Below, in pieces: positions 32,772 through 41,576 of a stretch of DNA of 64,000 nt. The stretch covers positions 124,001 through 188,000 of the forward strand of contig NZ_VOPH01000008.1 in the NCBI RefSeq assembly GCF_009765275.1, read 5' to 3'. The stretch is from Chachezhania sediminis. GTDB taxonomy: Bacteria; Pseudomonadota; Alphaproteobacteria; Rhodobacterales; Rhodobacteraceae. Below the pieces are notes generated by a model, which saw nothing but the letters and a program-made list of their open reading frames with translations, did no database searches and was not told the DNA's origin. Each line of letters starts with the position of its first letter. Position 1 is the first letter of the stretch. The position numbers were made by a program, and so were the translations under genes.

Positions 32772-33668
32772 ATGAAGACCATCGATCTTGGCGGTGTAAC
32801 CGTTGACAAGATTGTCGAGAACCCGGGCCTTTGGCTCGATCCGTTTTGGCTTTTCCACAATATCGACCAGCCGACCATCGACCGGAACCTGCCCTGGATG
32901 CAGGATTTCCTGTTCGACCGCGCCACCAACCTGATCAGCCTCAGCTTTCACAGCTTCCTGATCCGCGCGAACGGCTTCAACGTACTGGTCGATACCTGCG
33001 TCGGCAATCACAAGACCCGTCCCGGCACGCCGTTCTGGAACCAGCTGGCAGGCGACCGCTACATGGCGGATCTGGCGCGCCACGGGCTGACGACAGCCGA
33101 CATCCACATGGTCATGTGCACCCATCTGCATGTCGATCATGTCGGCTGGAACACCCGCCTGGAAGACGGACGATGGGTCCCCACCTTCCCCAATGCCCGC
33201 TACATCTTCGGACAGAAAGAATTCGACGGCCATGCCGCCCGGCAGGCAGCTGACCCGGAAACGCCGATCAACCGCGGGTCCTGGGCGGACAGCGTCCTGC
33301 CCGTGGTCGAGACCGGTCAGGCCGAGTTGGTCGACTTTGACTTCATCCACACGCTGGGGCTGGAAGAACGTATCACGCTCCTTCCCACGCCCGGCCACAC
33401 GCCGGGCCATTTCTGCGTCAATGTCGAAGGTCGTTCCGGCCAGGGCCTGATCACCGGCGACGCGATCCATCACCCGATCCAGTTCCGCGAACCGCACCTG
33501 GTGAACAACGGCGACATGGACGTGCCCCATGCCCGCGCCACGCGCGAGGCGCTGACCCGCAGGCTGGCCGACAGCGGAGAGCTGATGCTGCCCTGCCATT
33601 TCGCCGGCCCCACTGCTGGCCGGATCCGGCCCGATGGCGAACATTTCCGGTTCGAATTCCTCGACTAG
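32772..33668 (+). CDS. Metallo-beta-lactamase-fold hydrolase
   Basis: A 298-residue MBL-fold enzyme. The zinc motif HLHVDH is at 118-123 (CTHLHVDHVGWNTR). Later ligands are visible in LLPTPGHTPGHFCVNV, LITGDAIHHP and the C-terminal LPCHFAGPTAG. There is no signal peptide, so it is cytoplasmic. Its layout resembles lactonase-type and other small-molecule hydrolases. It is divergent from TRAP set 3 and next to an SDR/LacI operon, suggesting lactone or ester hydrolysis in a catabolic pathway (inference). Confidence 0.9.
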   Translation: MKTIDLGGVTVDKIVENPGLWLDPFWLFHNIDQPTIDRNLPWMQDFLFDRATNLISLSFHSFLIRANGFNVLVDTCVGNHKTRPGTPFWNQLAGDRYMADLARHGLTTADIHMVMCTHLHVDHVGWNTRLEDGRWVPTFPNARYIFGQKEFDGHAARQAADPETPINRGSWADSVLPVVETGQAELVDFDFIHTLGLEERITLLPTPGHTPGHFCVNVEGRSGQGLITGDAIHHPIQFREPHLVNNGDMDVPHARATREALTRRLADSGELMLPCHFAGPTAGRIRPDGEHFRFEFLD

Positions 33669-33670
33669 GC

Positions 33671-34453
33671 TCACAGGGTCACCCCCCCGTCCACCACCAT
33701 CTCGAGCCCCGTGATGTAACGGGACTCGTCCGAGGCCAGGAACAGCGCGGCCATGGCGATGTCTTCGGGCGTGCCCTGCCGACCCATCGGGCATCGGGCA
33801 TCGCGGGCTTTCATCGCCTCGTCCCGTTCTTCTTCGGTATCGAACAATGCCGCGGCGTGGGGCGAATTGATCAGGCCCGGCAGGATGACATTGCAGCGGA
33901 CCTGGTGCGGCGCATACTGGCGGGCCACCACCTTGGTCATCCGGTTCAGCGCCGCCTTGGACACGTTATAGGACAGAAATTGCATCGCGCTCCACCGCAG
34001 GCTGGCGATGGAGGAGACGTTGATGATCGACCCGCCGCCTTGCGCGATCATATGCGGCACCGCCGCCCGGCCGGCCGCCATGGCCCCCTTCAGGTTGATG
34101 TCGAAGACCCGGTCCCAGCTTTCGTCGGTGACCTGCGTCAGTTCCCCGAAGGCCTCGATGCCGACATTGTAGTGCAGGACATCGATCCGGCCGTAACGGT
34201 CCATGCAGGCCGCAATCGCCGCGTCTATCTGGGTCGTGTCAGCCACGTCGGCGGCAAAGGCACTGGCGGTGCCGCCCGCCGCCTCGATCTCGGCCACTGT
34301 CCGGCCGGCCGCCGCCTCCGAGATGTCGACACACAGCACCTTGGCCCCTTCGCGGGCGAAGGTCGTGGCCACGGCAGACCCGTTCGACGGCCCGCTCCCG
34401 ATGGAGCCCGCGCCGATCACCGCCGCCACCCTGTTCCTCAGTCTCTCTGCCAT
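33671..34453 (-). CDS. Short-chain dehydrogenase/reductase
   Basis: A 260-residue SDR with the cofactor loop VIGAGSIGSGPSNGSAVATT (an unusual variant of TGxxxGIG with an insertion), VLCVDIS after strand 2, and the NVG variant of the NNAG motif (LHYNVGIEA). The catalytic Ser is in NVSSIASLRW and Tyr/Lys in SYNVSKAALNRM. The Asp in CVDIS after strand 2 suggests NAD preference. The ATG at 34453 follows GGAGAGAG. Third gene after the AhpD-like and LacI genes on this strand. Confidence 0.9.
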   Translation of the reverse strand: MAERLRNRVAAVIGAGSIGSGPSNGSAVATTFAREGAKVLCVDISEAAAGRTVAEIEAAGGTASAFAADVADTTQIDAAIAACMDRYGRIDVLHYNVGIEAFGELTQVTDESWDRVFDINLKGAMAAGRAAVPHMIAQGGGSIINVSSIASLRWSAMQFLSYNVSKAALNRMTKVVARQYAPHQVRCNVILPGLINSPHAAALFDTEEERDEAMKARDARCPMGRQGTPEDIAMAALFLASDESRYITGLEMVVDGGVTL

Positions 34454-34482
34454 CTCTCTCCTCCCCCCCGATCGGCACCGTT

Positions 34483-35514
34483 TCAGGGGCCGGAACACTG
34501 CCCCGGTGCCCCGCAGGACTGCCGGTCGATGAATTGCGTCGGGATCATGATCCGCTGCGGTTCTCCCTGATCGTCGCCCAGCCGGCGCAGCATCAGTTCG
34601 GCCAGCATCTGGCCCACCAGGTCCAGGTCCCAGGTCACGCAACTGATCGCCGGCGTGTAAAGCCGCGCCAGGTCGGTATCGCCGACCGCCAGCACGCTGA
34701 CATCGCCAGGCACCTTCAATCCGTTCTGCTGCAGGCCCTGCAAGGTGCCCGCCAGCATCCGCGTGCCCAGGCACAGAAAGGCCGTGGGCGCCGGCCGAAG
34801 CGACATCAGCGAAAGCGCCTCGGAGGCCACGAATTCCATCGACGATTTGTGCGCCCGGATCAGCGCCTGGTTCAGCGCGATCCCCCGTTCCGCCAGAGCT
34901 TCGGCATGGCCGGCGATGCGTTCGCGGCCCGGGCTCAGCAGGCTGGACGACGACAGCAGGGCGATCCGTTCATGACCCAGGTTAAGCAGGTGCCGGGTCG
35001 CCTCGTAGGCCGCGCGGCGGTGGTCGACATGCAGGCCGCTCTGTCCCTCGCCAAAGTCACGGTCATAGCCGATGACAGGCAGGTCGCCGCTGTCCAGCGC
35101 TTCCAGCATTTCGGGGTTTTCCGTCTCGCAGGGGCCCACAATCAGGCCATCCACCCGGCGCCGCTGAAAGAGGTCGATCAGGAACTTTTCGCGCGTGCCC
35201 TCGTTGTCGGTATTGCCGACCAGAAGGGCATAGCCTGCCTGCTGCAACCGTTTTTCCGCCGCCCGGATGACACTGGCAAAAAACGGGTTCGACAGGTCCG
35301 TGACCAGCATGCCCACGACCTTGGTGGACTTCAGGCGAAGGCTTTGCGCGATGGCATCTGGCTGGTAGCCCAGCTTGCGCGCCGCGTCCGTCACGCGGAT
35401 CACGGTTGCCTCGCTGACCCGGCCGGTCCGGTTCAACGCGCGCGAGGCCGTGCCGATCGACACGCCCGCGGCGGCGGCAACATCCTTGATGGTCTTGCGA
35501 CTGCGCTTCGTCAA
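34483..35514 (-). CDS. LacI-family transcriptional regulator
   Basis: A 343-residue repressor. The N-terminal LacI helix-turn-helix is TIKDVAAAAGVSIGTASRAL, followed by the hinge helix ARKLGYQPDAIAQSLR. A periplasmic-binding-protein-like effector domain starts VVGMLVTDLSNPFFASVI. No ATG fits: the start is a TTG at 35514, 6 bases after the upstream gene's stop, with AGGGAGTAG before it. A candidate operator core AAACGTTT lies at 36380-36389 in the operon's promoter region. It likely controls this SDR/AhpD operon and possibly TRAP set 3. Confidence 0.92.
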   Translation of the reverse strand: MTKRSRKTIKDVAAAAGVSIGTASRALNRTGRVSEATVIRVTDAARKLGYQPDAIAQSLRLKSTKVVGMLVTDLSNPFFASVIRAAEKRLQQAGYALLVGNTDNEGTREKFLIDLFQRRRVDGLIVGPCETENPEMLEALDSGDLPVIGYDRDFGEGQSGLHVDHRRAAYEATRHLLNLGHERIALLSSSSLLSPGRERIAGHAEALAERGIALNQALIRAHKSSMEFVASEALSLMSLRPAPTAFLCLGTRMLAGTLQGLQQNGLKVPGDVSVLAVGDTDLARLYTPAISCVTWDLDLVGQMLAELMLRRLGDDQGEPQRIMIPTQFIDRQSCGAPGQCSGP

Positions 35515-35520
35515 AGTCGT

Positions 35521-36123
35521 CTACTCCCTGCGATGACCCTCGGGAAAATGGGCCTGCCCGATTTCGAGCGGCACCGCAGTCGTTTTAGTGTAGTAGGACG
35601 CCAGCCGATACACGCCGCAGGCAAAGACCAGTTCGATCACCTGCGACACGGGCCAGCGTTCGTTCATAAGCGCCCAGGTCGCGTCGGCGACATCCGCGTC
35701 CTCGTGCAGTTCGTCCGCCATGCGGACCATCAGCCGGTCCTCGTCCGTCCAACGGAGATCGGTCAGCGCCTGCCAGTCTTCGGCGGTCGCCAGTTCCATG
35801 CACATGTCACGGTCCAGCGCGCAGCGGTCGCCGTAAATCGCGACATGCATGCCCCAGGGATATTCCGCCCCCGCCCGCGCGGTGGTGCGCATGATGGCGA
35901 TTTCCTTTGCACGCAGCGCAACCTCGGCTCCGAACAGAACCTCGTGGGCCAGCGCCTGGAACCGGCCGGCCAACGCTGGATGATGGGCCATGGACAAGCG
36001 CAGATTGCCTGGGGACAGGCCCTTGAAGGCCGTGTTGTCGATCGCCTTCCGGGTCTCGTCATCATAGGGCGGCTGGCGCAGGGGAAGCCGCTTCGACTCC
36101 GGCAGGTTCGCTGTTGTGGTCAA
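35521..36123 (-). CDS. Carboxymuconolactone decarboxylase-family protein
   Basis: About 200 residues. The signature region RAGAEYPWGMHVAIYGDR is a Glu-x4-His variant without the AhpD cysteine pair, typical of the carboxymuconolactone-decarboxylase-like branch. I place the start at a TTG (36123) because GGAGG lies 6-7 bases upstream and the protein then begins LTTTANLPESKRLPL, as in relatives. An ATG at 36219 would add about 32 unlikely residues. First gene of the operon with LacI and an SDR. Function unknown beyond the family. Confidence 0.8.
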   Translation of the reverse strand: MTTTANLPESKRLPLRQPPYDDETRKAIDNTAFKGLSPGNLRLSMAHHPALAGRFQALAHEVLFGAEVALRAKEIAIMRTTARAGAEYPWGMHVAIYGDRCALDRDMCMELATAEDWQALTDLRWTDEDRLMVRMADELHEDADVADATWALMNERWPVSQVIELVFACGVYRLASYYTKTTAVPLEIGQAHFPEGHRRE

Positions 36124-36379
36124 GGTCGTCCTCCCGCGAGACTGGTCCTGTCCGCGCGCCCGTGCAAACGCGGAATCGTTTGCTATTGTTGCGCGCAGAA
36201 CGAATGAGCTGTCAAGCATGGCGCCGAATTTCCTTTGCCCGGGCCCACACGATGCGCCATCCAACTTCAAACTTACATAATTTATTCAATGTTATATCTG
36301 AATTTCCTCGGATCCTCTGCGTGCCTTCCCGGCGCCCAGCCTCCCGCTTGACAGGTGCCCGGAGCGTGCCTAGCGTGCG

Positions 36380-36389
36380 TAAACGTTTT
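36380..36389. promoter_or_regulatory. Candidate LacI-type operator core
   Basis: TAAACGTTTT, containing the palindrome AAACGTTT, in the divergent region between the AhpD/LacI/SDR operon and the LysR gene. LacI/PurR-type operators commonly centre on a CG within such an A/T-flanked palindrome. The LacI gene is the second gene of the adjacent operon. Confidence 0.35.
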
Positions 36390-36432
36390 TCTATATTGCG
36401 ATGCCTCGGCGAGTCCGTGGCGCGGTGGGCGA

Positions 36433-37341
36433 ATGCGGCGACCCGATCTGAACATCCTTGTGATCCTCTGCGCGGTCTACCGCGAAGGCAGCGTCACCCG
36501 TGCGGCCGAGCGCCTGAACCTGACCCAGTCGGCAATCAGCCATGGGCTGGGCCGGTTGCGCCTGCTGTTCGACGATCCGCTCTTCGTTCGAAAGGGCAAC
36601 CGGCTGGTCTCCACCCCGCTGGCGAAGAGGCTGGCCGAAGAAGCCCGCGAAGGCCTGGAACGGCTGGAAGCGCTGTTTGACCAGGGCACCGAATTCGATC
36701 CGACTGCCAATGCACGCACCTTCACGCTGGGCGTGCGCGACGTGCTGGAGGCCTCGCTGATCCCGCCCCTGGTAGACGCGATGCTGGAGGAGGCCGGACA
36801 AGTCTCGCTGGTGTCGGCCCATGTGCAACGGTCGGCGATGGCGACGCGACTGGCCTCGGGTGCCATCGATGCGACTGTCGATGTGTGCCTGGAACAGCCC
36901 GAAGAGGTGCTGAGCGAGCGCATCCTGGAAGAGGAGTTCTGCGTCGTCGCCCGCCGGGACCACCCGCTGGCCTGTCATCGGCACGACCTGTCGGCCTACC
37001 TGGCATGCGATCACGTACTGATCAGCGTCCGGCAGGAAGGGGACGGCTTCGAGGATTCGAAGCTGCGCCGCCTGGGGCACCGGCGGCAGATCAAGCTTCG
37101 CTGCCAGCACTACCTGGCGGCCTACAATGTCGTGCGTCAGTCCGACCTGGTAGCGACAATGCCGCGGCGACTGGCCGAGATGTTCAGCGATTCAGACGGC
37201 GTGGACCTTCTGCCCGTGCCGTTCGAAATCGGGCGGATGGACTTTCATCTCTACTGGCACGCGTCGCGCGATGCCGATCCCGGAAACCAATGGTTCCGGC
37301 AGATGGTCAGACGCGCGGTCCGTGTCCGCGCGGCAGCCTGA
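36433..37341 (+). CDS. LysR-family transcriptional regulator
   Basis: A 302-residue regulator. The winged HTH DLNILVILCAVYREGSVTRA and RLNLTQSAISHGLGRLRLLF is canonical, followed by DDPLFVRKGNRLV and the effector domain (TFTLGVRDVLEASLIPPLVD). It resembles the PnbR/NodD-like branch that starts with R-x-DLNLL. The ATG at 36433 matches family starts. It precedes an SDR gene by 20 bases on the same strand and is divergent from the AhpD/LacI operon. Confidence 0.9.
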   Translation: MRRPDLNILVILCAVYREGSVTRAAERLNLTQSAISHGLGRLRLLFDDPLFVRKGNRLVSTPLAKRLAEEAREGLERLEALFDQGTEFDPTANARTFTLGVRDVLEASLIPPLVDAMLEEAGQVSLVSAHVQRSAMATRLASGAIDATVDVCLEQPEEVLSERILEEEFCVVARRDHPLACHRHDLSAYLACDHVLISVRQEGDGFEDSKLRRLGHRRQIKLRCQHYLAAYNVVRQSDLVATMPRRLAEMFSDSDGVDLLPVPFEIGRMDFHLYWHASRDADPGNQWFRQMVRRAVRVRAAA

Positions 37342-37361
37342 CATTCCTTGGGAGGACAGAC

Positions 37362-38117
37362 ATGGACGGATTGCTTCAGGATCGCGTGGCGATCATCACC
37401 GGCGCGGGGCGCCCGCAAGGGATCGGTCGTGCCACGGCACAGCTGTTCATTGCACATGGCGCGAAGGTCGTCCTGTGCGATTTGCCGGCCGAAGACCCTG
37501 GCGCCGCCGCCGAGGCCCTTGGCGACAGCGCCATTGGTATTCACTGCGACGTGACCTCGGCCGCGGATGCCAGGACCGCGGCGGAAGCGGCCATGGACAA
37601 GTGGGGCCGGCTGGACGTCATCGTCAACAATGCCGGCCTGACCCAGCGCCGGAAGGTGGCCGAGGTGACCGAAGCCGATTACGACCTTGTCACCGATGTG
37701 GTCCTGAAGGGCACGCTGCTGATGACGCAGGCCGTCCTGCCGCACCTGACCAGAGGCGCGGGCGCCATCGTCAACGTCTCGTCGCTGTCCGCCCTGCAGG
37801 GCGGCGGCATCTTCGGTGGTCCGCACTACTGTGCGGCCAAAGCGGGCGTTCTGGGCCTGACCCGGGCCATGGCCAGGGAATTCGGCCCCGAAGGGATCCG
37901 TGCCAACGCCATCGCCCCGGGCCTGATCATGACCGACTTCTCGCGCCGGGGGCCCGAAGCCGACGCAGGCAAGATCGAGGCCGCGAAGGCCTATCCGCTG
38001 GGACGGCCAGGCGTGGCGCTGGATATCGCCAATGCCGCGCTCTACCTCGGCTCGGACCTGTCGTCCTATGTCACGGGTGTCACGCTGAACGTCAACGGCG
38101 GATCCTTCATCGCCTGA
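37362..38117 (+). CDS. Short-chain dehydrogenase/reductase
   Basis: A 251-residue classical SDR with the cofactor loop ITGAGRPQGIGRATAQ, acidic VLCDLP after strand 2 (NAD preference likely), NNAG in VIVNNAGLTQ, Ser in NVSSLSALQG and the YxxxK pair in PHYCAAKAGVLGL. GGGAGGACAGAC precedes the ATG. It lies in the same transcript as the LysR gene and probably oxidises an alcohol group of the compound brought in by a neighbouring TRAP system. Confidence 0.92.
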   Translation: MDGLLQDRVAIITGAGRPQGIGRATAQLFIAHGAKVVLCDLPAEDPGAAAEALGDSAIGIHCDVTSAADARTAAEAAMDKWGRLDVIVNNAGLTQRRKVAEVTEADYDLVTDVVLKGTLLMTQAVLPHLTRGAGAIVNVSSLSALQGGGIFGGPHYCAAKAGVLGLTRAMAREFGPEGIRANAIAPGLIMTDFSRRGPEADAGKIEAAKAYPLGRPGVALDIANAALYLGSDLSSYVTGVTLNVNGGSFIA

Positions 38118-38574
38118 GGTGGTGCCCGGGGCAGCGCGCCGCGCGATGCATGCCCCTCGCTCGTGCCGAAGATGGCCCAGGGGCCATTTGCGGTGCCCGG
38201 GTCCGGACCGGCCATCAGGGGACTGCCTGTCCTAAAGCAGACCCGCACAAGCCACATCTTCGGCCCCGTGCGCCAATAGGCATTGTCGTTCCCGGCATCG
38301 AGGGCGCCATGGCCCACAGAAGCGGCACGCCGGCATTGGCCCTTCTTTTTTCCTTCGGTAGCCCCGCGCAGAAGGCCCGCATGGCGACCTGCCACAACAC
38401 TCTTCACACCGAACCTGAAAGACGCCCATCTGCCCGGTACGAAAAGGATCCTTGCGACCGTGACGAAAACGCTCTGACCCTGCCGTGCCGGGCGATGAAA
38501 GGGCCGCCCGGAACAGCCCGGGCGGCCCGTTGCCGTTCACCTGTGGAGCAAGGGGTGGCGAACGGAGCCTTCCG
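38118..38574. other. Gap between convergent genes
   Basis: About 457 bases between the SDR and the 3' end of TRAP set 4. No credible gene is visible: the frames are proline/arginine-rich, with no ribosome site. It holds a strong terminator-like hairpin at 38501-38528. Confidence 0.5.
38501..38528 (-). terminator. Terminator-like hairpin after TRAP set 4
   Basis: GGGCCGCCCG (38501-38510) pairs perfectly with CGGGCGGCCC (38519-38528) around an 8-base loop. Read on the minus strand it follows the DctM stop by about 47 bases and is trailed by TTTCATC, a short U-run. It fits a factor-independent terminator for the TRAP operon, though the U-run is weak. Confidence 0.6.
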
Positions 38575-39876
38575 TCAGATCAGGACCAGCGCGATGTCGT
38601 TGAAGGCGACCAGCAGGGCGATGATCACCAGTTCGACCAGCACGAAGGGGATGGCTCCCTTGAAGGCGCTCATCACGTCGATCTCGGGCACCGTGTTCTT
38701 GACCACGAAGATGTTCAGGCCGACCGGCGGGGTGATCGCCCCGATTTCGGCACATTTGGTGACGAGGATGCCGAACAGGACCGGGTTGATGCCCGCATCC
38801 AGCACGACCGGAAAGATGATCGGCAGGGTCAGAAGCATCATCGTGATCGCGTCGACGAAGAAGCCCAGGAACAGGTAGGGCAACAGCAGAAGCAGGGTCA
38901 GTTGCCATTTCGGCAGGTCGAACTGGGTCAGCCACAGCGTCAGCTGCTGCGGCACCTGAGTCGTCGTCAGCGCCAGCCCGAAGAAGCCTGCGCCGATGAT
39001 CAGCAGGAAAACGCTGGACGTGGTCACGCCCGTGTCCACCAACCCGCGCCAGATGATGGCGCCCCGCTTGCCGCCGCGCAGCAGCACGATCAGCACCGCA
39101 CCGGCGGCCCCGAAGGCCGCGGCCTCGGTCGCCGTGCCGATGCCCAGATAGATCGTGCCCATCACGATCAGGAACAGCAGGATGATCTCCCAACTCTGGC
39201 CTGCGGCCTCAAGCTTTTGCCGTGCGGTCGTGCGCGGTCCGCGGACCGCGGGCCCCGCACCCGGCACCAGTTTCACCCATCCAAAGAGCATGATGGCGTA
39301 AAGGACGGCCGTCAGGATCCCCGGAACGATCCCCGCCAGGAACAGATCGGGGACCGAGGTCTCGGTCGCGATCGCATAGACGATCAGAAGACCCGAAGGC
39401 GGTATCAACACGCCCAGCGTGCCGGCCGCGGCGACGGAGCCCGCGGAAATCGCGTGACTGTAGCCTTCCTTCAGCATCCGCGGCACGGCGACCTGCGCTA
39501 CGGTGGCCGACGTCGCCAGGCTCGACCCCGACACGGCGGCGAAACCGGCACAGGCAAAGACCGTGGCGATGGCCATGCCGCCCGGCAGCGCCCCGACCCA
39601 GACCCGCGCGCTGTCGAAGGCGCGGTGGGCAATGCCTGCCGAAAAGCTCATGTGCCCCATGAACAGGAACAGCGGCAGCACGACATAGGCCAGGTTCGCC
39701 GAGGCCGAATAGGGGAAGGTCGAGACCAGGAATTCCGTCGCGATCCAGGGCCGGGTCAGCATCAGCCCGGCCAGACCCGCGATCAGAAGGGAATAGGCGA
39801 TGGGTACGCCGGCGACGAGCAGGACGAGCATGCCGCCCAGAAGCCCGAAGCCAAGCGCGAGATCGATGGATTGCAC
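38575..39876 (-). CDS. TRAP transporter large permease (DctM family), set 4
   Basis: A 433-residue DctM protein with GFAAVSGSSLATSATVAQVAVP in the first repeat and IGAITPPVGLNIFVVKNTVP at the C-terminal repeat. The start is a GTG at 39876 preceded by GAGGAACATCAC. It lies 10 bases after the DctQ stop. This is the transport subunit of the set beginning at 41576. Confidence 0.92.
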   Translation of the reverse strand: MQSIDLALGFGLLGGMLVLLVAGVPIAYSLLIAGLAGLMLTRPWIATEFLVSTFPYSASANLAYVVLPLFLFMGHMSFSAGIAHRAFDSARVWVGALPGGMAIATVFACAGFAAVSGSSLATSATVAQVAVPRMLKEGYSHAISAGSVAAAGTLGVLIPPSGLLIVYAIATETSVPDLFLAGIVPGILTAVLYAIMLFGWVKLVPGAGPAVRGPRTTARQKLEAAGQSWEIILLFLIVMGTIYLGIGTATEAAAFGAAGAVLIVLLRGGKRGAIIWRGLVDTGVTTSSVFLLIIGAGFFGLALTTTQVPQQLTLWLTQFDLPKWQLTLLLLLPYLFLGFFVDAITMMLLTLPIIFPVVLDAGINPVLFGILVTKCAEIGAITPPVGLNIFVVKNTVPEIDVMSAFKGAIPFVLVELVIIALLVAFNDIALVLI

Positions 39877-39886
39877 GTGATGTTCC

Positions 39887-40411
39887 TCAGATCGCGCCGC
39901 TATGGTGCGGAAGGCCGGCCTTCATCTTCTCGTCCCCCCAGATGGCACTGCCCACCAGGTCGACAGCAATCTGCAGGACCAGAAGGCACAGGCCGACGGA
40001 CAGGATGATCCGTTCCGGCCAGATCGGCCAGTGATAGACCCCAAACGACGCCTCTCCCTGTTCCGTGGCGGAAATGGCGTATTTGGCAGTGAACCAAGCG
40101 ATGATACCGATCCCCGCCAGCGCCACGGCCAAGGACAGCAGCCGCTGCCAGTGCAAGGCACGGGGCGATAGGTTGTCGATCAGGATCGTCACTTGGAAAT
40201 TACTGTCCGTGGCCTGCGCGCCCGCCATGCCCAGGAACACCTTGGCGATCAGCAGCATGACGCTGATCTCGGTCGCCAGCGGCAGCGGCGACGCAAAGAA
40301 GGCGCGGCCGATCACGTCGGTCAGGATCACCAGCATCATGGCACCTGTAGCCAACCCGCTCAGCGAGCCCACGGCGACGCTGAAGCGCGAAATGGCGTGA
40401 AAGTACTTCAT
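39887..40411 (-). CDS. TRAP transporter small permease (DctQ family), set 4
   Basis: A 174-residue, four-helix membrane protein. The DctQ core is LATEISVMLLIAKVFLGMAG then QATDSNFQVTILIDNL. Here the usual H-I-x-V/I-D reads F-Q-V-T-I, so the conserved His is replaced. The ATG at 40411 (MKYFHAISRF) has GGGAGCC upstream; a GTG at 40435 is the alternative. It is separated from dctP by a 64-base gap holding a hairpin. Confidence 0.9.
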   Translation of the reverse strand: MKYFHAISRFSVAVGSLSGLATGAMMLVILTDVIGRAFFASPLPLATEISVMLLIAKVFLGMAGAQATDSNFQVTILIDNLSPRALHWQRLLSLAVALAGIGIIAWFTAKYAISATEQGEASFGVYHWPIWPERIILSVGLCLLVLQIAVDLVGSAIWGDEKMKAGLPHHSGAI

Positions 40412-40435
40412 CGGACAGGCTCCCTTGTCTGTCAC

Positions 40436-40464
40436 CGGGGCCGGCCGGGTTGCGTCCGGCCCCG
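40436..40464 (-). promoter_or_regulatory. Intercistronic hairpin between TRAP dctP and dctQ, set 4
   Basis: A perfect 9-bp stem, CGGGGCCGG (40436-40444) with CCGGCCCCG (40456-40464), and an 11-base loop, in the gap between the dctP stop and the dctQ start. Same placement as in TRAP sets 1 and 3. Confidence 0.55.
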
Positions 40465-40475
40465 AGAGGCGTGGA

Positions 40476-41576
40476 TCACTCGCCCGCCTTCATCTTCACA
40501 TAGGTGGCCAGCCCCGGCGTATAGACCGCTTCGGGTTCGTACTTGCTCACCAGAGCGACAAACTGATCGTAAAGCGCGCCACCGTTCTCGGTCACGGCCG
40601 AGGCCTGTTCGATGAACTTCTCGCGCATGATCGGGCCCATCTTGGCCTTCCACGCAGCCGCTTCCTCGTCCGTGGACAGGATCACCTCGGTTGTTGCGCC
40701 TTCGTCGATGAAGCGCTGCGCGGCCTTGGCGATGGCGGCATTGATCAGTTCGACATAATGGCCGGGCACCTCGGCCGCTACTTCGGTCACGATCTTCTTC
40801 TGATCGTCGGTCAGCTTGTCCCAGGACTTCTGGTTCATCGACGCGATCGACACGCTGTTGATCCCCAGCCGCCCGGCATCAGAGGCATAGGCGACAACTT
40901 TCGGCACGCCGTTGTTGACCGCGCTGTCGAAAGGCGTGTTGGCCATCGCGTCGATGGCATGTCGGTTAACCGCCTCGACCGCGTCGGCAAAGCTCATCGG
41001 CACGGGCGACCCGCCGCCGGCCTCGACCCCCCAGGCGATGGCCGCCACGGCACGGATGCGCTTGCCCGCCATGTCGTCCGGTTCATGGACCGGGAAGTCG
41101 CCCCAGATGCCACCGTCCGGGAACGGCAACGCCCACATCATCTTCACGCCCTGGGACGAGAATTCCTTCTGCAGGTCGGGGTTTTCCGCATAAAGATCGC
41201 GGAACGCATAGACCACGGCATCCGCCTTCTCGGTGATCCAGGGCAGGACCACGTTCGACAGCGGATAGACCTTGGGATTGTAGGCCTGCGGCACGCCGGT
41301 CGCGAAATCGACCGCCCCACGGGCCAGGCCCGGATAGATGTCCGGGGCCTTCATCAGCGATCCGCCGTAATAGCGTTCGAACGTGATGTCGCCTTCGCTG
41401 CGCTTCTCGACCTCGTCCATGAACCACGCGTCCAGCGCGGTCGAGATCGACCGTTCCGAGATGTAGCCGGCATAGACCAGCTTGGTCTCGGCCAGGGCCG
41501 TTCCCGCAATGGTTGCGGCAAGCGAAAATGCTGCAGTTGCGTAAACGATATCTCTCGTCTTCAGAGTCAGTGACAT
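40476..41576 (-). CDS. TRAP transporter periplasmic binding protein (DctP family), set 4
   Basis: A 366-residue secreted binding protein. The N-terminus MSLTLKTRDIVYATAAFSLA leads to a hydrophobic core and a cleavage site near ALA-ET. The mature part has YYGGSLMKAPDIYPGLARGAVDF-type family sequence and a DDMAGKRIRAVAAIAWGVEA segment with the conserved Arg. It is somewhat longer than average DctP. The ATG at 41576 follows GGGAGGAAAC; the longer frame was rejected. It is divergent from the SDR at 41860. Confidence 0.92.
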   Translation of the reverse strand: MSLTLKTRDIVYATAAFSLAATIAGTALAETKLVYAGYISERSISTALDAWFMDEVEKRSEGDITFERYYGGSLMKAPDIYPGLARGAVDFATGVPQAYNPKVYPLSNVVLPWITEKADAVVYAFRDLYAENPDLQKEFSSQGVKMMWALPFPDGGIWGDFPVHEPDDMAGKRIRAVAAIAWGVEAGGGSPVPMSFADAVEAVNRHAIDAMANTPFDSAVNNGVPKVVAYASDAGRLGINSVSIASMNQKSWDKLTDDQKKIVTEVAAEVPGHYVELINAAIAKAAQRFIDEGATTEVILSTDEEAAAWKAKMGPIMREKFIEQASAVTENGGALYDQFVALVSKYEPEAVYTPGLATYVKMKAGE

